Part shown: positions 1 through 9,726 of the stretch, one piece after another | How positions within the stretch are numbered: the first letter of the stretch is position 1 | How the letters are laid out: each line of letters begins with the position of its first letter | Assembly (NCBI GenBank): GCA_900110015.1 | Contig: FOCD01000008.1 | Location: 1-64,000, forward strand | Origin: Terribacillus saccharophilus | GTDB lineage: Bacteria > Bacillota > Bacilli > Bacillales > Amphibacillaceae | Length of the DNA stretch: 64,000 nt | Direction: 5' to 3' | Made by a program: the position numbers and the translations under genes | The notes under the pieces: generated by a model | Told to the model about the DNA's origin: nothing | Databases searched by the model: none | The model's input: the letters and a program-made list of their open reading frames with translations, nothing else

Positions 1-16
1 AATTGAATTCTTGAAT

Positions 17-132
17 TGTCTGGTGGTAATAGCGAAGAGGTCACACCTGTTCCCATGCCGAACACAGTAGTTAAGCTCTTCAGCGCCGATGGTAGTTGGG
101 TTCGCCCTGCGAGAGTAGGACGTTGCCAGGCA
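17..132 (+). rRNA. rrf: 5S ribosomal RNA
   Basis: This is the 5S rRNA of the large ribosomal subunit, 116 nt. The sequence shows the Bacillus 5S core (GAAGAGGTCACACC, CCGAACACAGTAGTTAAGC, GATGGTAGT and GAGAGTAGGAC). The ends pair as helix I, TGTCTGG at 17-23 with CCAGGCA at 126-132, which sets the boundaries. It should be the last gene of an rRNA operon whose 16S and 23S genes lie before the window. It is followed directly by a strong terminator and no tRNA genes. Confidence 0.96.
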
Positions 133-138
133 AAAATG

Positions 139-181
139 AAAGCTCCTGATAGGTTATTCAATAACTTATCAGGAGCTTTTT
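139..181 (+). terminator. Intrinsic terminator of the rRNA operon
   Basis: A roughly 19-20 bp stem (AAAGCTCCTGATAGGTTATT against its complement, with one G-T wobble) with almost no loop is followed by a run of T. It lies 6 nt after 5S and ends the rRNA operon. Confidence 0.93.
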
Positions 182-225
182 GTATGTCTTGCTTTATACT
201 TCTGGTGATTAGGGGATATAAATAC

Positions 226-255
226 TTCATACTAATATGTCGATATTCATATAAT
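226..255 (+). promoter_or_regulatory. Possible sigma-A promoter of the mgtC-family gene
   Basis: A perfect TATAAT at 250-255 has a weak -35 (TTCATA, 226-231) with an 18-base spacer. It is 28 nt before the MgtC start and after the rRNA terminator, so a new promoter is expected here. Confidence 0.45.
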
Positions 256-282
256 GTAATGAGAGAAAGAAGGGAAGCACAG

Positions 283-978
283 ATGGAGCAATACTTTGAT
301 GATCAATTTTTAACAGTAATGATGAAAATTATAATAGCAGTATTCCTCTCCGGAGCTATCGGGATGGAACGAGGGCTGGGCAATCACCATGCTGGTTTGC
401 GCACACATATCCTTGTTGGTGTAGGGTCTTGTCTAATGATGATTCTATCTTTATATGGTTTTACAGCCTTCAGCGAGGAGCATGACTATGTACAATTTGA
501 TCCCGCGCGTATACCTTCATATGTGATCAGCGGTATTGGTTTCTTAGGTGCAGGAACAATACTGGTAAATGGTACGACAGTGCGAGGGCTTACGACAGCT
601 GCTTCGGTCTGGACGGTAGCAGGACTTGGACTCGTTATTGGTGCAGGAATGTACATGGAAGCAGTTTTCACTACTATTATCATCTTACTGATTCTTATTT
701 TCTTGAATAATTTTGAGAAGCTGTTTTTATCAAGTAAAAAGCAAAAAGCATATCGTCTGGAAATTGAACTCGATAGAGATGAAGGTGTAGCACCTATCAT
801 GGAAATACTCGAACGTCATCATCTGGCATTAACTAACATGAAGATGAGGAAACATCATCATGACAGCAGGATGTTACATGTTGAGCTGGCAACACGTTAC
901 GCGATAAATGAAATGGAACTCTTTGAGGAACTAACCAACCTATCAAATATACGATCAGTTAGTACAGTAAAAAGTTAA
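283..978 (+). CDS. MgtC/SapB-family membrane protein
   Basis: Polytopic inner-membrane protein of the MgtC/SapB family, 231 aa. The N-terminal half carries about four to five hydrophobic helices with the family signatures GAIGMERG, GLRTHILVGVGS and GFLGAGTI..GTTVRGLTTAASVW; the C-terminal soluble half resembles an ACT-like domain. Family members act in Mg2+ homeostasis, low-Mg growth or ATP-synthase modulation; the role here is not shown. The frame is open back into the 5S gene, but ATG 283 is preferred because AGAAGGGA precedes it and the protein then begins at a normal MgtC N-terminus. It is a single-gene unit between two terminators, at a place where B. subtilis has no such gene, so it is probably a lineage-specific insertion. 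Confidence 0.85.
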   Translation: MEQYFDDQFLTVMMKIIIAVFLSGAIGMERGLGNHHAGLRTHILVGVGSCLMMILSLYGFTAFSEEHDYVQFDPARIPSYVISGIGFLGAGTILVNGTTVRGLTTAASVWTVAGLGLVIGAGMYMEAVFTTIIILLILIFLNNFEKLFLSSKKQKAYRLEIELDRDEGVAPIMEILERHHLALTNMKMRKHHHDSRMLHVELATRYAINEMELFEELTNLSNIRSVSTVKS

Positions 979-999
979 AACCCTTTTAAGGGTTTTTTT
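977..999 (+). terminator. Terminator after mgtC
   Basis: AAAACCCTTTTAAGGGTTTT hairpin with a T7 tract overlaps the stop codon of the MgtC gene. Confidence 0.8.
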
Positions 1000-1033
1000 C
1001 TGTTATTAGAGGCTATGCTAGGGGAGAAGAGCT

Positions 1034-1087
1034 TTGCATTCCTCCTTCAAAATGTATATAATAAAGTCAAAGATAGTCAAAGTCAAA
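1034..1087 (+). promoter_or_regulatory. Sigma-A promoter and CtsR operator of the clpC operon
   Basis: TTGCAT (1034-1039), 17-base spacer, TATAAT (1057-1062). The CtsR heptad AGTCAAA occurs at 1065-1071, 1075-1081 and, sharing one base, 1081-1087. The first two with their 3-base gap match the known CtsR box (tandem GGTCAAA/AGTCAAA heptads). The boxes cover the transcription start region, so CtsR binding would block initiation and the operon is autoregulated by heat or protein stress. Confidence 0.93.
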
Positions 1088-1105
1088 GGAAGGGAGGCGA
1101 CTTGT

Positions 1106-1564
1106 GTGAGCAACATATCGGACATAATTGAAGCTTACCTAAAGCAGATTCTGCAATCAACAGATGCGCAGGAAGTGGAAATAAAGAGAAGTGAAGTAGC
1201 TAATCGTTTTCAGTGCGTGCCTTCACAAATCAACTATGTAATAAAGACGAGATTCACTGTTGAGAAAGGATATCTTGTCGAGAGTAAGCGTGGCGGCGGC
1301 GGTTATATTCGTATCATTCGGGTAAAGCATCATACAGAAGCAAGTTTGATAGACGACGTAATTGAAATGATACAGCCACGAGTTTCACAGCAGACTGCTA
1401 ATAGTATCATCGAACGGCTTGCTGAAGAGAAGATACTGACTGAACGGGAAGCGAAGATCATGATTAGAGCAACCAGCCGGGAGACACTAGCCTTCCCTCT
1501 CCCGCTTCGTGATGAAGTCAGGACCCGTATTTTGGTTTCAATGCTGACTGCTATCAAGTACTAG
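1106..1564 (+). CDS. ctsR: CtsR, class III stress gene repressor
   Basis: Transcriptional repressor of clp genes, 152 aa (family about 154). Residues 1-70 form the winged helix-turn-helix with the beta-wing glycine-rich tip RGGGGYI, which senses heat and contacts the heptad operator. The C-terminal domain is the dimer and McsB/ClpC contact region. GTG 1106 is chosen over longer in-frame versions because AAGGGAGG precedes it and MSNISDIIE is the conserved N-terminus; an earlier start would fall inside the operator. First gene of ctsR-mcsA-mcsB-clpC. Confidence 0.96.
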   Translation: MSNISDIIEAYLKQILQSTDAQEVEIKRSEVANRFQCVPSQINYVIKTRFTVEKGYLVESKRGGGGYIRIIRVKHHTEASLIDDVIEMIQPRVSQQTANSIIERLAEEKILTEREAKIMIRATSRETLAFPLPLRDEVRTRILVSMLTAIKY

Positions 1565-1584
1565 TCAGATAAGGAGGTATTAGG

Positions 1585-2127
1585 ATGGAATGTCAAGAGT
1601 GTCATATAAGACCAGCAACCTTGCATTTAACAAATGTCGTAAACGGACAGAAGACGGAAATGCATGTTTGCGAGCATTGTGCGAAAGAGAATGGATATGT
1701 CTCTTACGGCCAAGAAGGGTATTCCCTGCATAACTTATTATCTGGTCTATTCCATATGAACCCATCTACTGTTCAAGGACATAAACACTTCTCCCAAGCA
1801 CCAGCAGCACTTGCTTGCCCGAAGTGCGGACTGACATATAATGAGTTCACCCGAATAGGGAAATTTGGCTGTGCTTCCTGCTATGAAACTTTCGAAGACA
1901 ATCTCAATCCTATCTTCCGCCGTGTACACAGTGGCAACACAAAGCACGAAGGTAAAATACCGAAGCGGATGGGCAGCGGTATAGAGAAAAAAAGAAAGAT
2001 TGCAGCGTACCGGGAATCTATGCAGCAATTCATCCAGGAAGAAGAATTCGAAAAAGCAGCAGAGCTCCGGGATAAGATTCGTTTGCTGGAGCAGCAGTCA
2101 GATGAACAGGAAGAGGGTGATAGCTAA
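1585..2127 (+). CDS. mcsA: McsA, zinc-binding activator of McsB
   Basis: Adaptor that activates the arginine kinase McsB and modulates CtsR, 180 aa. Four CxxC pairs suit zinc binding: C3/C6 and C29/C32 near the N-terminus, and CPKC plus CASC in the middle. The C-terminus ([15 protein letters not shown]) is a UVR domain like the one in ClpC. The SD AAGGAGG precedes ATG 1585. The stop TAA overlaps the mcsB ATG by one base, which implies translational coupling and balanced production of the pair. Confidence 0.96.
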   Translation: MECQECHIRPATLHLTNVVNGQKTEMHVCEHCAKENGYVSYGQEGYSLHNLLSGLFHMNPSTVQGHKHFSQAPAALACPKCGLTYNEFTRIGKFGCASCYETFEDNLNPIFRRVHSGNTKHEGKIPKRMGSGIEKKRKIAAYRESMQQFIQEEEFEKAAELRDKIRLLEQQSDEQEEGDS

Positions 2128-3194
2128 TGTCACTAGAGAATTTTATGAGTGATGCCATCAGCCCTTGGATGAAAGAAAACGGACCGGACTGTGATATTGT
2201 CATGAGCAGCCGAATCCGACTGGCCAGAAACTTTGAAAATCGCACTTTTCCTTTGATTGCTAAGGCAGAGGATTTGGATGACGTACTTGATTTCTTCCAG
2301 GAAAGCTATCAGGATGCTGATTTTAATGATCGAGGGAAGTTGCAATTCTTACGTATTGCAGATTTGTCCCCGATTGAGAAGAAGGTATTCGTCGAAAAAC
2401 ACTTGATAAGTCCTCATTTAGCAGAACATGCGGAGGAGGCAGGAGTTTTGCTATCCGAAAGCGAACAAGTCTCTATCATGGTAAATGAAGAGGATCACCT
2501 GCGCATTCAGCTGTATCTGCCAGGCTTCCAGCTGCGAAAAGCACTTTCAGAAGCATTTGAAGTGGATGATTGGCTTGAGCAGAAGATAACTTATGCGTTC
2601 GATGAGGAAAGAGGTTATCTTACTACTTGCCCAACGAATGTAGGAACTGGACTGCGGGCCTCAGTAATGATGCATCTGCCAGCACTCACCATGACACACC
2701 AAATGAATCGTCTGACGCCAGCAATCAACCAGCTTGGACTTGTCGTACGCGGTATCTATGGTGAAGGCAGCGAAGCCCAAGGCAATATCTATCAGATTTC
2801 CAATCAGATTACTCTGGGGAAATCAGAACAGGATATCGTCGAGGATCTGGAGAGTGTAGTGAGTCAGTTGGTCGAGCAGGAAAGGCAGGCTCGCGAGACT
2901 TTAACAGAGGAGCTAAGTATCCAGCTGGAGGATCGGATCTTCCGTTCTTATGGAACATTGCGGTACAGCCGCATTATTGAATCAAAAGAAGCAGCAACCT
3001 GTTTATCGGATGTTAGATTAGGCATTGATATTGGGTATATACAAGATATGCCTCAATCCATACTTAATGAATTAATGGTATTAATACAGCCAGGCTTCCT
3101 GCAGCATTATGCAAAAAGAAGCTTATCTGGCAGAGAACGAGATGTATTACGTGCTTCCCTCATCAGAGAGAGGTTGCATTTAGAAAATAACTGA
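2127..3194 (+). CDS. mcsB: McsB, protein-arginine kinase
   Basis: Phosphorylates arginines on CtsR and misfolded proteins, marking them for ClpCP. It is 355 aa, typical length, with an ATP:guanido phosphotransferase fold: SSRIRLARN nucleotide-binding segment near residue 27, the [12 protein letters not shown] catalytic-loop motif with Cys168, and [10 protein letters not shown] further on. The start overlaps the mcsA stop. All residues expected for an active kinase that I can recognise are present. Confidence 0.96.
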   Translation: MSLENFMSDAISPWMKENGPDCDIVMSSRIRLARNFENRTFPLIAKAEDLDDVLDFFQESYQDADFNDRGKLQFLRIADLSPIEKKVFVEKHLISPHLAEHAEEAGVLLSESEQVSIMVNEEDHLRIQLYLPGFQLRKALSEAFEVDDWLEQKITYAFDEERGYLTTCPTNVGTGLRASVMMHLPALTMTHQMNRLTPAINQLGLVVRGIYGEGSEAQGNIYQISNQITLGKSEQDIVEDLESVVSQLVEQERQARETLTEELSIQLEDRIFRSYGTLRYSRIIESKEAATCLSDVRLGIDIGYIQDMPQSILNELMVLIQPGFLQHYAKRSLSGRERDVLRASLIRERLHLENN

Positions 3195-3214
3195 CTGACC
3201 AAGGAGGAATTCCT

Positions 3215-5644
3215 ATGATGTTTGGACGTTTCACTGAAAGAGCACAAAAGGTCCTTGCGCTGGCACAAGAAGAAGCAGTGCGTTTGGGACATAACAATAT
3301 CGGTACAGAACATATCCTATTGGGTCTTGTGAGCGAAGGGGAAGGTATTGCCGCTAAAGCTCTTACGACACTAGGATTGGAAACAGAACGTATTCAGGAA
3401 GAGGTCGAGCAGCTGATTGGGCGCGGCCAGAAAATCACAGGTACACCTTATTACACACCACGTGCGAAGAAAGTAATTGAGCTTTCATTGGATGAAGCAA
3501 GAAAACTTGGTCATTCCTATGTGGGCACGGAGCATATCCTTCTAGGTTTAATCCGCGAGGGCGAAGGTGTTGCAGCACGCGTGCTGAATAACCTTGGTGT
3601 AAGCTTGAATAAAGCTCGTCAGCAAGTGCTGCAACTATTGGGCAGCAATGAGTCTTCTGCTGGGAAACAGCGTGGCAGCCAGTCTGCTAGAGCGAATACA
3701 CCTACACTTGATAGTTTGGCAAGGGATCTTACGGCGATTGCCAAAGAAGGCAATATCGATCCAGTTATCGGACGTGAGAAAGAAATCGAGCGTGTTATTC
3801 AAGTACTTAGCCGCCGGACTAAAAATAACCCTGTTTTGATTGGGGAGCCGGGTGTCGGTAAGACAGCAGTAGCTGAGGGACTTGCGCAGCAGATTATCAA
3901 TAACGAGATACCGGAAATTCTTCGGGATAAGCGTGTCATGACGCTTGATATGGGTACTGTCGTAGCTGGTACGAAATATCGCGGGGAATTCGAGGATCGC
4001 TTGAAAAAAGTCATGGAAGAGATTCGCCAGGCGGGGAATATCATCCTCTTCATTGATGAACTGCATACACTTATCGGTGCAGGTGGTGCAGAAGGAGCAA
4101 TTGATGCTTCCAATATTCTGAAGCCATCCCTTGCACGCGGTGAACTGCAGTGTATCGGTGCAACTACACTGGATGAATATCGCAAATATATCGAAAAGGA
4201 TGCAGCGCTTGAGCGTCGTTTCCAGCCGATCCAAGTTGATGAACCATCTGTGGAAGAATCTGTTCAGATCCTTACTGGTCTGCGTGACAGATATGAAGCC
4301 CATCACCGTGTAACGATTACGGATGAAGCTATCCGTGCAGCGGCGGAATTCTCTGATCGTTATATCACAGACCGCTTCCTTCCGGATAAAGCAATCGACT
4401 TGATTGACGAAGCAGCTTCCAAAGTGCGCTTGCGCTCTTACACAGCTCCGCCAAACTTGAAAGAGCTTGAGCAAAAGCTAGAGGAAGTACGCAAAGAGAA
4501 AGACGCAGCTGTCCAAAGTCAGGAATTCGAGAAAGCGGCTTCGCTGCGCGATACAGAGCAGCGCTTGCGTGATCAGCTAGATCAGACGAAGGATCAGTGG
4601 AAAGAAAAGCAAGGTCAAGAGAGCAGTGAAGTCACTGTAGAAGATATTGCTTCTGTTGTTTCCATCTGGACTGGTGTACCTGTTGCCAAGCTGACTAAGG
4701 ATGAGTCAGAACGTTTGCTTAATATGGAACAGACACTGCATGGACGTGTCATCGGACAAGACGAAGCAGTTGTTGCCATCTCTAAAGCAATTCGTCGTGC
4801 ACGTGCTGGTCTTAAGGATCCGAAACGCCCGATAGGGTCATTCATCTTCCTTGGACCTACAGGTGTCGGTAAGACGGAATTGGCGCGGGCTTTGGCTGAT
4901 TCCATGTTCGGTGATGAAGATGCGATGATTCGTATCGATATGTCGGAATACATGGAACGTCATTCCACTGCACGACTTGTCGGTTCTCCTCCAGGATATG
5001 TAGGGTATGAAGAGGGCGGACAACTTACTGAGAAGGTCCGTCGTAAACCATACTCTGTTGTATTACTTGATGAGGTTGAAAAAGCGCACCCTGAAGTATT
5101 CAACATCCTGCTTCAAGTATTGGAAGATGGCCGTTTGACAGATTCAAAAGGTCGCTTAGTCGATTTCCGCAACACGATTCTGATCATGACTTCCAATGTA
5201 GGTGCTAGTGAGCTGAAACGCAGCAAATCACTTGGTTTCACAATGGATAGCGAAGATCAGAACTTCAAGGATATGAAAGCGAAAGTGACAGAAGAGCTGA
5301 AAAAAGCCTTCCGTCCAGAGTTCTTGAACCGTATTGATGAAACGATCGTATTCCATCCGCTTGAGAAGAAACATATGAAAGATATCGTGACGTTGATGGC
5401 AGATCAGCTTAAGAAACGTCTTGCTCAGCAAGATATTGAATTCACGCTGACTGATGCTGTTATTGAGAAGATCGCTAATGACGGATTCGATGCGGAATAT
5501 GGTGCTCGACCATTACGCCGTGCAATCCAGAAGAATATCGAAGATCTATTATCAGAGGAACTCCTGCGCGAGAACATCAGCAAAGGACAACAAGTGAATA
5601 TTGATGTAGATAAAGAAGGTAAGTATGTCGTTACCGGCAAATAA
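3215..5644 (+). CDS. clpC: ClpC, AAA+ unfoldase of the ClpCP protease
   Basis: ATP-dependent unfoldase feeding ClpP, 809 aa. Two N-terminal repeats (about 1-145, each with GTEHILLGL), a first AAA+ module with Walker A GEPGVGKT near residue 210, a UVR-containing middle domain (about 435-455) that binds McsB or MecA, and a second AAA+ module with GPTGVGKT near 547. The ClpP-docking loop is expected in the second module. SD AAGGAGG precedes ATG 3215. Last gene of the CtsR operon, closed by a terminator. Confidence 0.97.
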   Translation: MMFGRFTERAQKVLALAQEEAVRLGHNNIGTEHILLGLVSEGEGIAAKALTTLGLETERIQEEVEQLIGRGQKITGTPYYTPRAKKVIELSLDEARKLGHSYVGTEHILLGLIREGEGVAARVLNNLGVSLNKARQQVLQLLGSNESSAGKQRGSQSARANTPTLDSLARDLTAIAKEGNIDPVIGREKEIERVIQVLSRRTKNNPVLIGEPGVGKTAVAEGLAQQIINNEIPEILRDKRVMTLDMGTVVAGTKYRGEFEDRLKKVMEEIRQAGNIILFIDELHTLIGAGGAEGAIDASNILKPSLARGELQCIGATTLDEYRKYIEKDAALERRFQPIQVDEPSVEESVQILTGLRDRYEAHHRVTITDEAIRAAAEFSDRYITDRFLPDKAIDLIDEAASKVRLRSYTAPPNLKELEQKLEEVRKEKDAAVQSQEFEKAASLRDTEQRLRDQLDQTKDQWKEKQGQESSEVTVEDIASVVSIWTGVPVAKLTKDESERLLNMEQTLHGRVIGQDEAVVAISKAIRRARAGLKDPKRPIGSFIFLGPTGVGKTELARALADSMFGDEDAMIRIDMSEYMERHSTARLVGSPPGYVGYEEGGQLTEKVRRKPYSVVLLDEVEKAHPEVFNILLQVLEDGRLTDSKGRLVDFRNTILIMTSNVGASELKRSKSLGFTMDSEDQNFKDMKAKVTEELKKAFRPEFLNRIDETIVFHPLEKKHMKDIVTLMADQLKKRLAQQDIEFTLTDAVIEKIANDGFDAEYGARPLRRAIQKNIEDLLSEELLRENISKGQQVNIDVDKEGKYVVTGK

Positions 5645-5649
5645 TGAAT

Positions 5650-5676
5650 AGGGAGGTGTTTTCGCCTCCCTTTTTG
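5650..5676 (+). terminator. Terminator of the ctsR-clpC operon
   Basis: Nine-bp stem AGGGAGGTG / CGCCTCCCT with a TTTT loop, followed by T5. It separates the stress operon from radA. Confidence 0.9.
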
Positions 5677-5782
5677 CTTTGATTTGTGTAATTTTTTCTA
5701 TAATAATAATTTTGTTTGATATATTTCTGTAACTTTTATGCCGTAATTATCGTATAAAATGATGAAGAAGGATTTGATAGGT

Positions 5783-7159
5783 TTGGCAAAAAGAAAGACA
5801 AAGTATGTATGTCAGGAATGCGGATATGAATCCGCCAAGTGGATGGGCAAATGCCCGAGCTGCAATAATTGGAATACCTTTACGGAAGAAGTTGTTACAC
5901 CGGCTAGCAGCGCAGCCTTCCGTCATTCAAATACAACAACAACAGCTGCAAAGCCTCAGTCGATTACAGCTATTCACTCCGAAAAGGAACCAAGAGTAAC
6001 AACGGATCTCCCGGAGTTCAACAGGGTGCTCGGCGGCGGAATCGTAGCAGGATCGCTTGTGCTTATCGGGGGTGACCCTGGTATCGGTAAATCTACCTTG
6101 CTTTTGCAAGTCAGTGCACAGCTGGCAGAGAAGGAATTGCCGGTTCTGTATATTTCCGGAGAGGAATCAGCCCGTCAGACGAAACTCCGTGCAGATCGTC
6201 TCGGTGTAAAGGCAGATCAGCTCTATGTGTTATCAGAGACAAATCTGCAGGACATCACACGGCATATTGAAGAAGTGAAGCCGGCGTTTGTTGTAGTCGA
6301 TTCCATTCAGACCGTGTATCGGGAAGAAGTCACCAGCGCACCAGGAAGTGTTACGCAGGTACGGGAATGTACAAGTGAGCTGATGCGGGTTGCCAAGACA
6401 AATGGCATTCCGATTTTCCTCGTTGGTCATGTAACGAAAGAAGGCGCCATCGCCGGTCCTAGAATGCTTGAACATATGGTGGATGCGGTTCTTTATTTCG
6501 AAGGGGAACGTCATCATACATTCCGAATCTTGCGAAGTGTAAAGAACCGGTTTGGAAGTACGAATGAAATGGGTATCTTCGAGATGAAGGAAGAAGGATT
6601 AAGGGAAGTGACGAATCCGTCTGAAATCTTCCTGGAGGAAAGATCGCAGGGGGCGGCTGGATCTACAGTTGTAGCGTCGATGGAAGGGACACGCCCAGTT
6701 CTTGTCGAGATTCAGGCACTTATCTCTCCGACAAGCTTCGGAAACCCACGCCGTATGGCTACCGGTACAGATCATAACCGGGTGCCGCTTTTAATGGCGG
6801 TGCTTGAGAAACGGGTTGGACTTATGCTGCAGAATCAAGATGCATACGTCAAGATTGCCGGCGGTATGCGATTGGACGAGCCTGCCATCGATTTGGCGGT
6901 AGCTGCCAGTATCGCATCCAGCTTTAAGGACAAGCCGACCAAGCCAGATGATGTCTTGATCGGGGAAGTGGGTCTGACAGGTGAAGTGAGACGCGTATCC
7001 AGGATTGAACAGCGTGTCCAAGAAGCGGCTAAGCTCGGCTTCAAGCGAGCAATCGTACCGAAGAAGAATTTGGATGGCTGGACGATCCCCTCAAGTATTA
7101 AAGTAGTTGGAGTCAACTCTGTTAGTGAAGCACTTCATATTGTTTTGGGAGAGGATTAA
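5783..7159 (+). CDS. radA: RadA/Sms, DNA repair and branch-migration ATPase
   Basis: RecA-like, Lon-related recombination helicase, 458 aa. N-terminal zinc finger ([12 protein letters not shown]), Walker [11 protein letters not shown], the KNRFG motif, and a C-terminal Lon-protease-like domain. ATG codons at 5759/5762 are in frame but lack an SD. TTG 5783 has AAGAAGGA about 10 nt upstream, gives the family N-terminus ([15 protein letters not shown]) and exactly the B. subtilis length, so it is preferred. A TATAAA at 5753-5758 would also put the RNA start near the ATGs. Normally followed by disA, which is absent here. Confidence 0.93.
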   Translation: MAKRKTKYVCQECGYESAKWMGKCPSCNNWNTFTEEVVTPASSAAFRHSNTTTTAAKPQSITAIHSEKEPRVTTDLPEFNRVLGGGIVAGSLVLIGGDPGIGKSTLLLQVSAQLAEKELPVLYISGEESARQTKLRADRLGVKADQLYVLSETNLQDITRHIEEVKPAFVVVDSIQTVYREEVTSAPGSVTQVRECTSELMRVAKTNGIPIFLVGHVTKEGAIAGPRMLEHMVDAVLYFEGERHHTFRILRSVKNRFGSTNEMGIFEMKEEGLREVTNPSEIFLEERSQGAAGSTVVASMEGTRPVLVEIQALISPTSFGNPRRMATGTDHNRVPLLMAVLEKRVGLMLQNQDAYVKIAGGMRLDEPAIDLAVAASIASSFKDKPTKPDDVLIGEVGLTGEVRRVSRIEQRVQEAAKLGFKRAIVPKKNLDGWTIPSSIKVVGVNSVSEALHIVLGED

Positions 7160-7183
7160 CCTCTCCTTAATTGGTAATATTTT

Positions 7184-7213
7184 TTGACATTTTCTCTGAA
7201 ACTATGCTACTAT
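7184..7213 (+). promoter_or_regulatory. Sigma-A promoter upstream of yacL
   Basis: Consensus TTGACA at 7184-7189 and TACTAT at 7208-7213 with an 18-base spacer. A GGAGAGG/CCTCTCC stem overlapping the radA stop (about 7148-7166) sits just before it but lacks a good T tract. The promoter occupies the place where disA stands in relatives and lets yacL and the isoprenoid genes be transcribed independently of radA. Confidence 0.75.
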
Positions 7214-7331
7214 GTAATGTTTCCTAAATTGACTAGGCATCTAAAACGTGCTACGGTTAAACTGCAATTATTTATTTTTACGTCTAATATATTTTATTTC
7301 AGGTAATACTTTCTGTTAGGAGGTGACAGTA

Positions 7332-8441
7332 ATGTTAAAGCGAATCGTGCAATTATTTATTATCGTTGCAGGCGGTATGGTTGGGTTTCTCTACATTCCT
7401 AGATTGATGGATCTAGTGAACCTTACCAACATTGGTTGGCTGGATTCCCCGATCGTCGGATTGATTGGCGGAGCTATTCTATTATTCTTATTACTGTTTT
7501 GGGTGGTCGATTATATTGTCGGCTTCATCCATTGGGTGGAGGACTCACTAGTCAAGACACCTGCTGCTGATTTATTCTTTGGCAGCATCGGGCTCATTAT
7601 CGGATTGGTCGTAGCTTACTTGATTACGATTCCAATCCGCGGTATTGGTTTTGTGCTTGTTTCAGAGGTTCTGCCGCTGTTCGTTACAATTTTCCTTGGC
7701 TACATCGGGTTCCAGGTCGGATTCAAGCGCCGAGATGAGTTCTTGAATATGATGACTTTGGCGAAAAAGGATAAGAAGAAGACTGCGGATGAGCAAGAAG
7801 CTGGAGAAGATAGTGTCCAGGCTGTTCAGCCTAAGTCAAAACTGCTCGATACGAGTGTTATCATCGATGGACGTATCGCAGATATTTGCGAAACGAATTT
7901 CTTAGAAGGTACGATTGTCATCCCGCAATTTGTATTGAATGAACTGCAGCATATCGCTGATTCATCTGATGCATTGAAGCGTAACCGCGGCCGTCGCGGT
8001 CTCGATGTCCTGAATCGCATCCAAAAAGAAATGCCAAGTGTAAAAGTGGAATTCTACGAAGGTGACTTCGAGGATATTCCGGAAGTGGATTCCAAGCTTG
8101 TTAAATTGGCAAAAGTTATCGATGGTATTGTCGTAACAAATGATTTCAACTTGAACAAGGTATGTGAGTTCCAAAACGTGCCAGTGTTGAATATCAATGA
8201 CTTGGCGAATGCCGTGAAGCCAGTCGTCATTCCAGGTGAGGAATTGACTGTCCAGGTAATCAAGGACGGGAAAGAACATAATCAAGGTGTGGCTTACTTG
8301 GATGATGGTACAATGATCGTCGTTGAAGAAGGCAAGAATTATATCGGTAAGACAATCGAGGTTCTCATCACGAGTGTATTGCAGACTTCTGCCGGCCGAA
8401 TGATCTTTGCTAAGCCGAAATTACTTGAAAAAGCATTGTAA
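7332..8441 (+). CDS. yacL: PIN/TRAM-domain membrane protein (YacL family)
   Basis: 369 aa. Four hydrophobic segments in residues 1-140, then a PIN-like nuclease domain (LLDTSVIIDGRI with the first acidic residue, later DGIVVTNDFNL) and a C-terminal TRAM domain about 290-350. The PIN acidic residues suggest a metal-dependent RNase, but no substrate is established. GTG 7323 is inside the SD (TAGGAGGTGA), so ATG 7332 is used; it also gives the conserved MLKRIVQ start. Confidence 0.93.
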   Translation: MLKRIVQLFIIVAGGMVGFLYIPRLMDLVNLTNIGWLDSPIVGLIGGAILLFLLLFWVVDYIVGFIHWVEDSLVKTPAADLFFGSIGLIIGLVVAYLITIPIRGIGFVLVSEVLPLFVTIFLGYIGFQVGFKRRDEFLNMMTLAKKDKKKTADEQEAGEDSVQAVQPKSKLLDTSVIIDGRIADICETNFLEGTIVIPQFVLNELQHIADSSDALKRNRGRRGLDVLNRIQKEMPSVKVEFYEGDFEDIPEVDSKLVKLAKVIDGIVVTNDFNLNKVCEFQNVPVLNINDLANAVKPVVIPGEELTVQVIKDGKEHNQGVAYLDDGTMIVVEEGKNYIGKTIEVLITSVLQTSAGRMIFAKPKLLEKAL

Positions 8442-8465
8442 AAAAGTATAACATGATAGAAGTAG

Positions 8466-8500
8466 ACAAAAGTGATAACATGGGATGTTATCGCTTTTGT
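8466..8500 (+). terminator. Long hairpin after yacL, probable weak terminator
   Basis: ACAAAAGTGATAACAT pairs with ATGTTATCGCTTTTGT around a GGG loop: 16 bp with one G-T wobble. Only TTTTGTTTGG follows, so termination may be partial. It could instead protect or process the mRNA between yacL and ispD. Confidence 0.6.
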
Positions 8501-8533
8501 TTGGATTCGACTTAAAATAAGGCGGTAAAATAG

Positions 8534-9211
8534 ATGCACTATCAAGCTATCGTGTTAGCTGCTGGGCAAGGAAAACGGATGCAGGCAGGTCATAACAAAC
8601 AATTCCTTACAATCGGGCAAAAGCCGCTCATTGTTCATACGCTGAATGTTTTCGATCAGGATCCATGGTGTGCATCAATCACGCTTGTGGTAAGCAAACC
8701 AGATCGTGAATTGATGCAGCAGCTATTGGCTGCACAGAAATGGACTAAGCCGATCAACCTAACAGAAGGCGGAAGCGAGCGGCAAGAGAGTGTCCTGATG
8801 GGTCTGGAAGCACTGCCTGATAAGTCCGGTATTATTTTCATACACGATGGTGCACGGCCATTTGTCACAATCGAGAGACTTCATGCCTTGGCTGAGGCAT
8901 GTCTGGAGCATCGTGGAGCAATTCTTGCGGTGCCTGTTACAGACACAATCAAGCTCCGCCGGGGTAATCGTTTGGAAACAATGGATCGAGGGCTTCTGTG
9001 GGCTGCTCAAACACCGCAGGCTTTTGATTACCAGCTTATATATGATGCGCATGTATCGGCTAAAGTTGATGGGGTGCTGGGAACGGATGACGCCTCATTA
9101 GTGGAACGCCTCGATCAGGATGTGTTCATCGTGGAAGGCAGCTATGATAATATGAAGCTTACGACACCAGAGGATTTATACAAAGCGGAAGCATTTTTAA
9201 ATGGTAAATAA
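8534..9211 (+). CDS. ispD: IspD, 2-C-methyl-D-erythritol 4-phosphate cytidylyltransferase
   Basis: Third step of the MEP isoprenoid pathway: joins CTP and MEP to give CDP-methylerythritol. It is 225 aa, normal length. The CTP-binding signature AAGQGKRM at residues 10-17, the HDGARPF motif and the C-terminal TTPEDL segment are all present. SD AAGGCGG lies upstream of ATG 8534. Directly followed by ispF, the next-but-one enzyme of the same pathway. Confidence 0.96.
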   Translation: MHYQAIVLAAGQGKRMQAGHNKQFLTIGQKPLIVHTLNVFDQDPWCASITLVVSKPDRELMQQLLAAQKWTKPINLTEGGSERQESVLMGLEALPDKSGIIFIHDGARPFVTIERLHALAEACLEHRGAILAVPVTDTIKLRRGNRLETMDRGLLWAAQTPQAFDYQLIYDAHVSAKVDGVLGTDDASLVERLDQDVFIVEGSYDNMKLTTPEDLYKAEAFLNGK

Positions 9212-9225
9212 AGCGAGGTCACATT

Positions 9226-9702
9226 ATGTTTCGAATTGGACAAGGTTTTGATGTACATGCATTTGCAGAGGATAGACCGTGTATCATCGGCGGGATTACA
9301 ATCCCTTACGAACTTGGATTGCTAGGCCATTCAGATGCGGATGTACTATTACATACGATTGCGGATGCGTGTCTTGGTGCCTTGGCACTGGGTGACATCG
9401 GCAAGCATTTCCCGGATACTGATCCTGCTTTCAAGGATGCAGACTCAGAAGTATTGCTGCGGCATGTATGGCAGCTTGTAAAAGAAAAAGGATATAAACT
9501 AGGTAACTTGGATTGCACAGTTATTGCACAAGCACCGAAAATGGCACCATATATCGATCAGATTCGTGAAAATGTAGCGGGGATGCTTGATGCAGAACCG
9601 GGTCAGATCAATGTGAAAGCAACAACGACAGAACAACTTGGCTTTACTGGTCGTAAAGAAGGAATTGCTGCGCAAGCAGTTGTCCTTCTGCAGCAAGCCT
9701 AA
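9226..9702 (+). CDS. ispF: IspF, 2-C-methyl-D-erythritol 2,4-cyclodiphosphate synthase
   Basis: Cyclises CDP-ME-2-phosphate in the MEP pathway, 158 aa. The metal-binding start GQGFDVHAF (Asp and His), the [15 protein letters not shown] signature and the C-terminal [13 protein letters not shown] are intact. The gene begins 14 nt after ispD with its own SD (AGCGAGG) and is cotranscribed with it. Confidence 0.97.
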   Translation: MFRIGQGFDVHAFAEDRPCIIGGITIPYELGLLGHSDADVLLHTIADACLGALALGDIGKHFPDTDPAFKDADSEVLLRHVWQLVKEKGYKLGNLDCTVIAQAPKMAPYIDQIRENVAGMLDAEPGQINVKATTTEQLGFTGRKEGIAAQAVVLLQQA

Positions 9703-9726
9703 CATAATCGAAAGGGAGTTATTCAT

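Noticed and set aside
16..282. In-frame N-terminal extension of the MgtC frame through the 5S rRNA gene
   Set aside because: It translates structural RNA and a terminator; the SD and family N-terminus place the start at 283.
133..282. tRNA genes after the 5S gene
   Set aside because: No cloverleaf or TPsiC-like GGTTCGAATC segment is present; the terminator follows directly.
3635..4474. Long antisense frame (279 aa) opposite clpC
   Set aside because: It is a shadow of a strongly biased gene; no SD, no domain, and composition is rich in Cys/Phe/Arg as mirror frames are.
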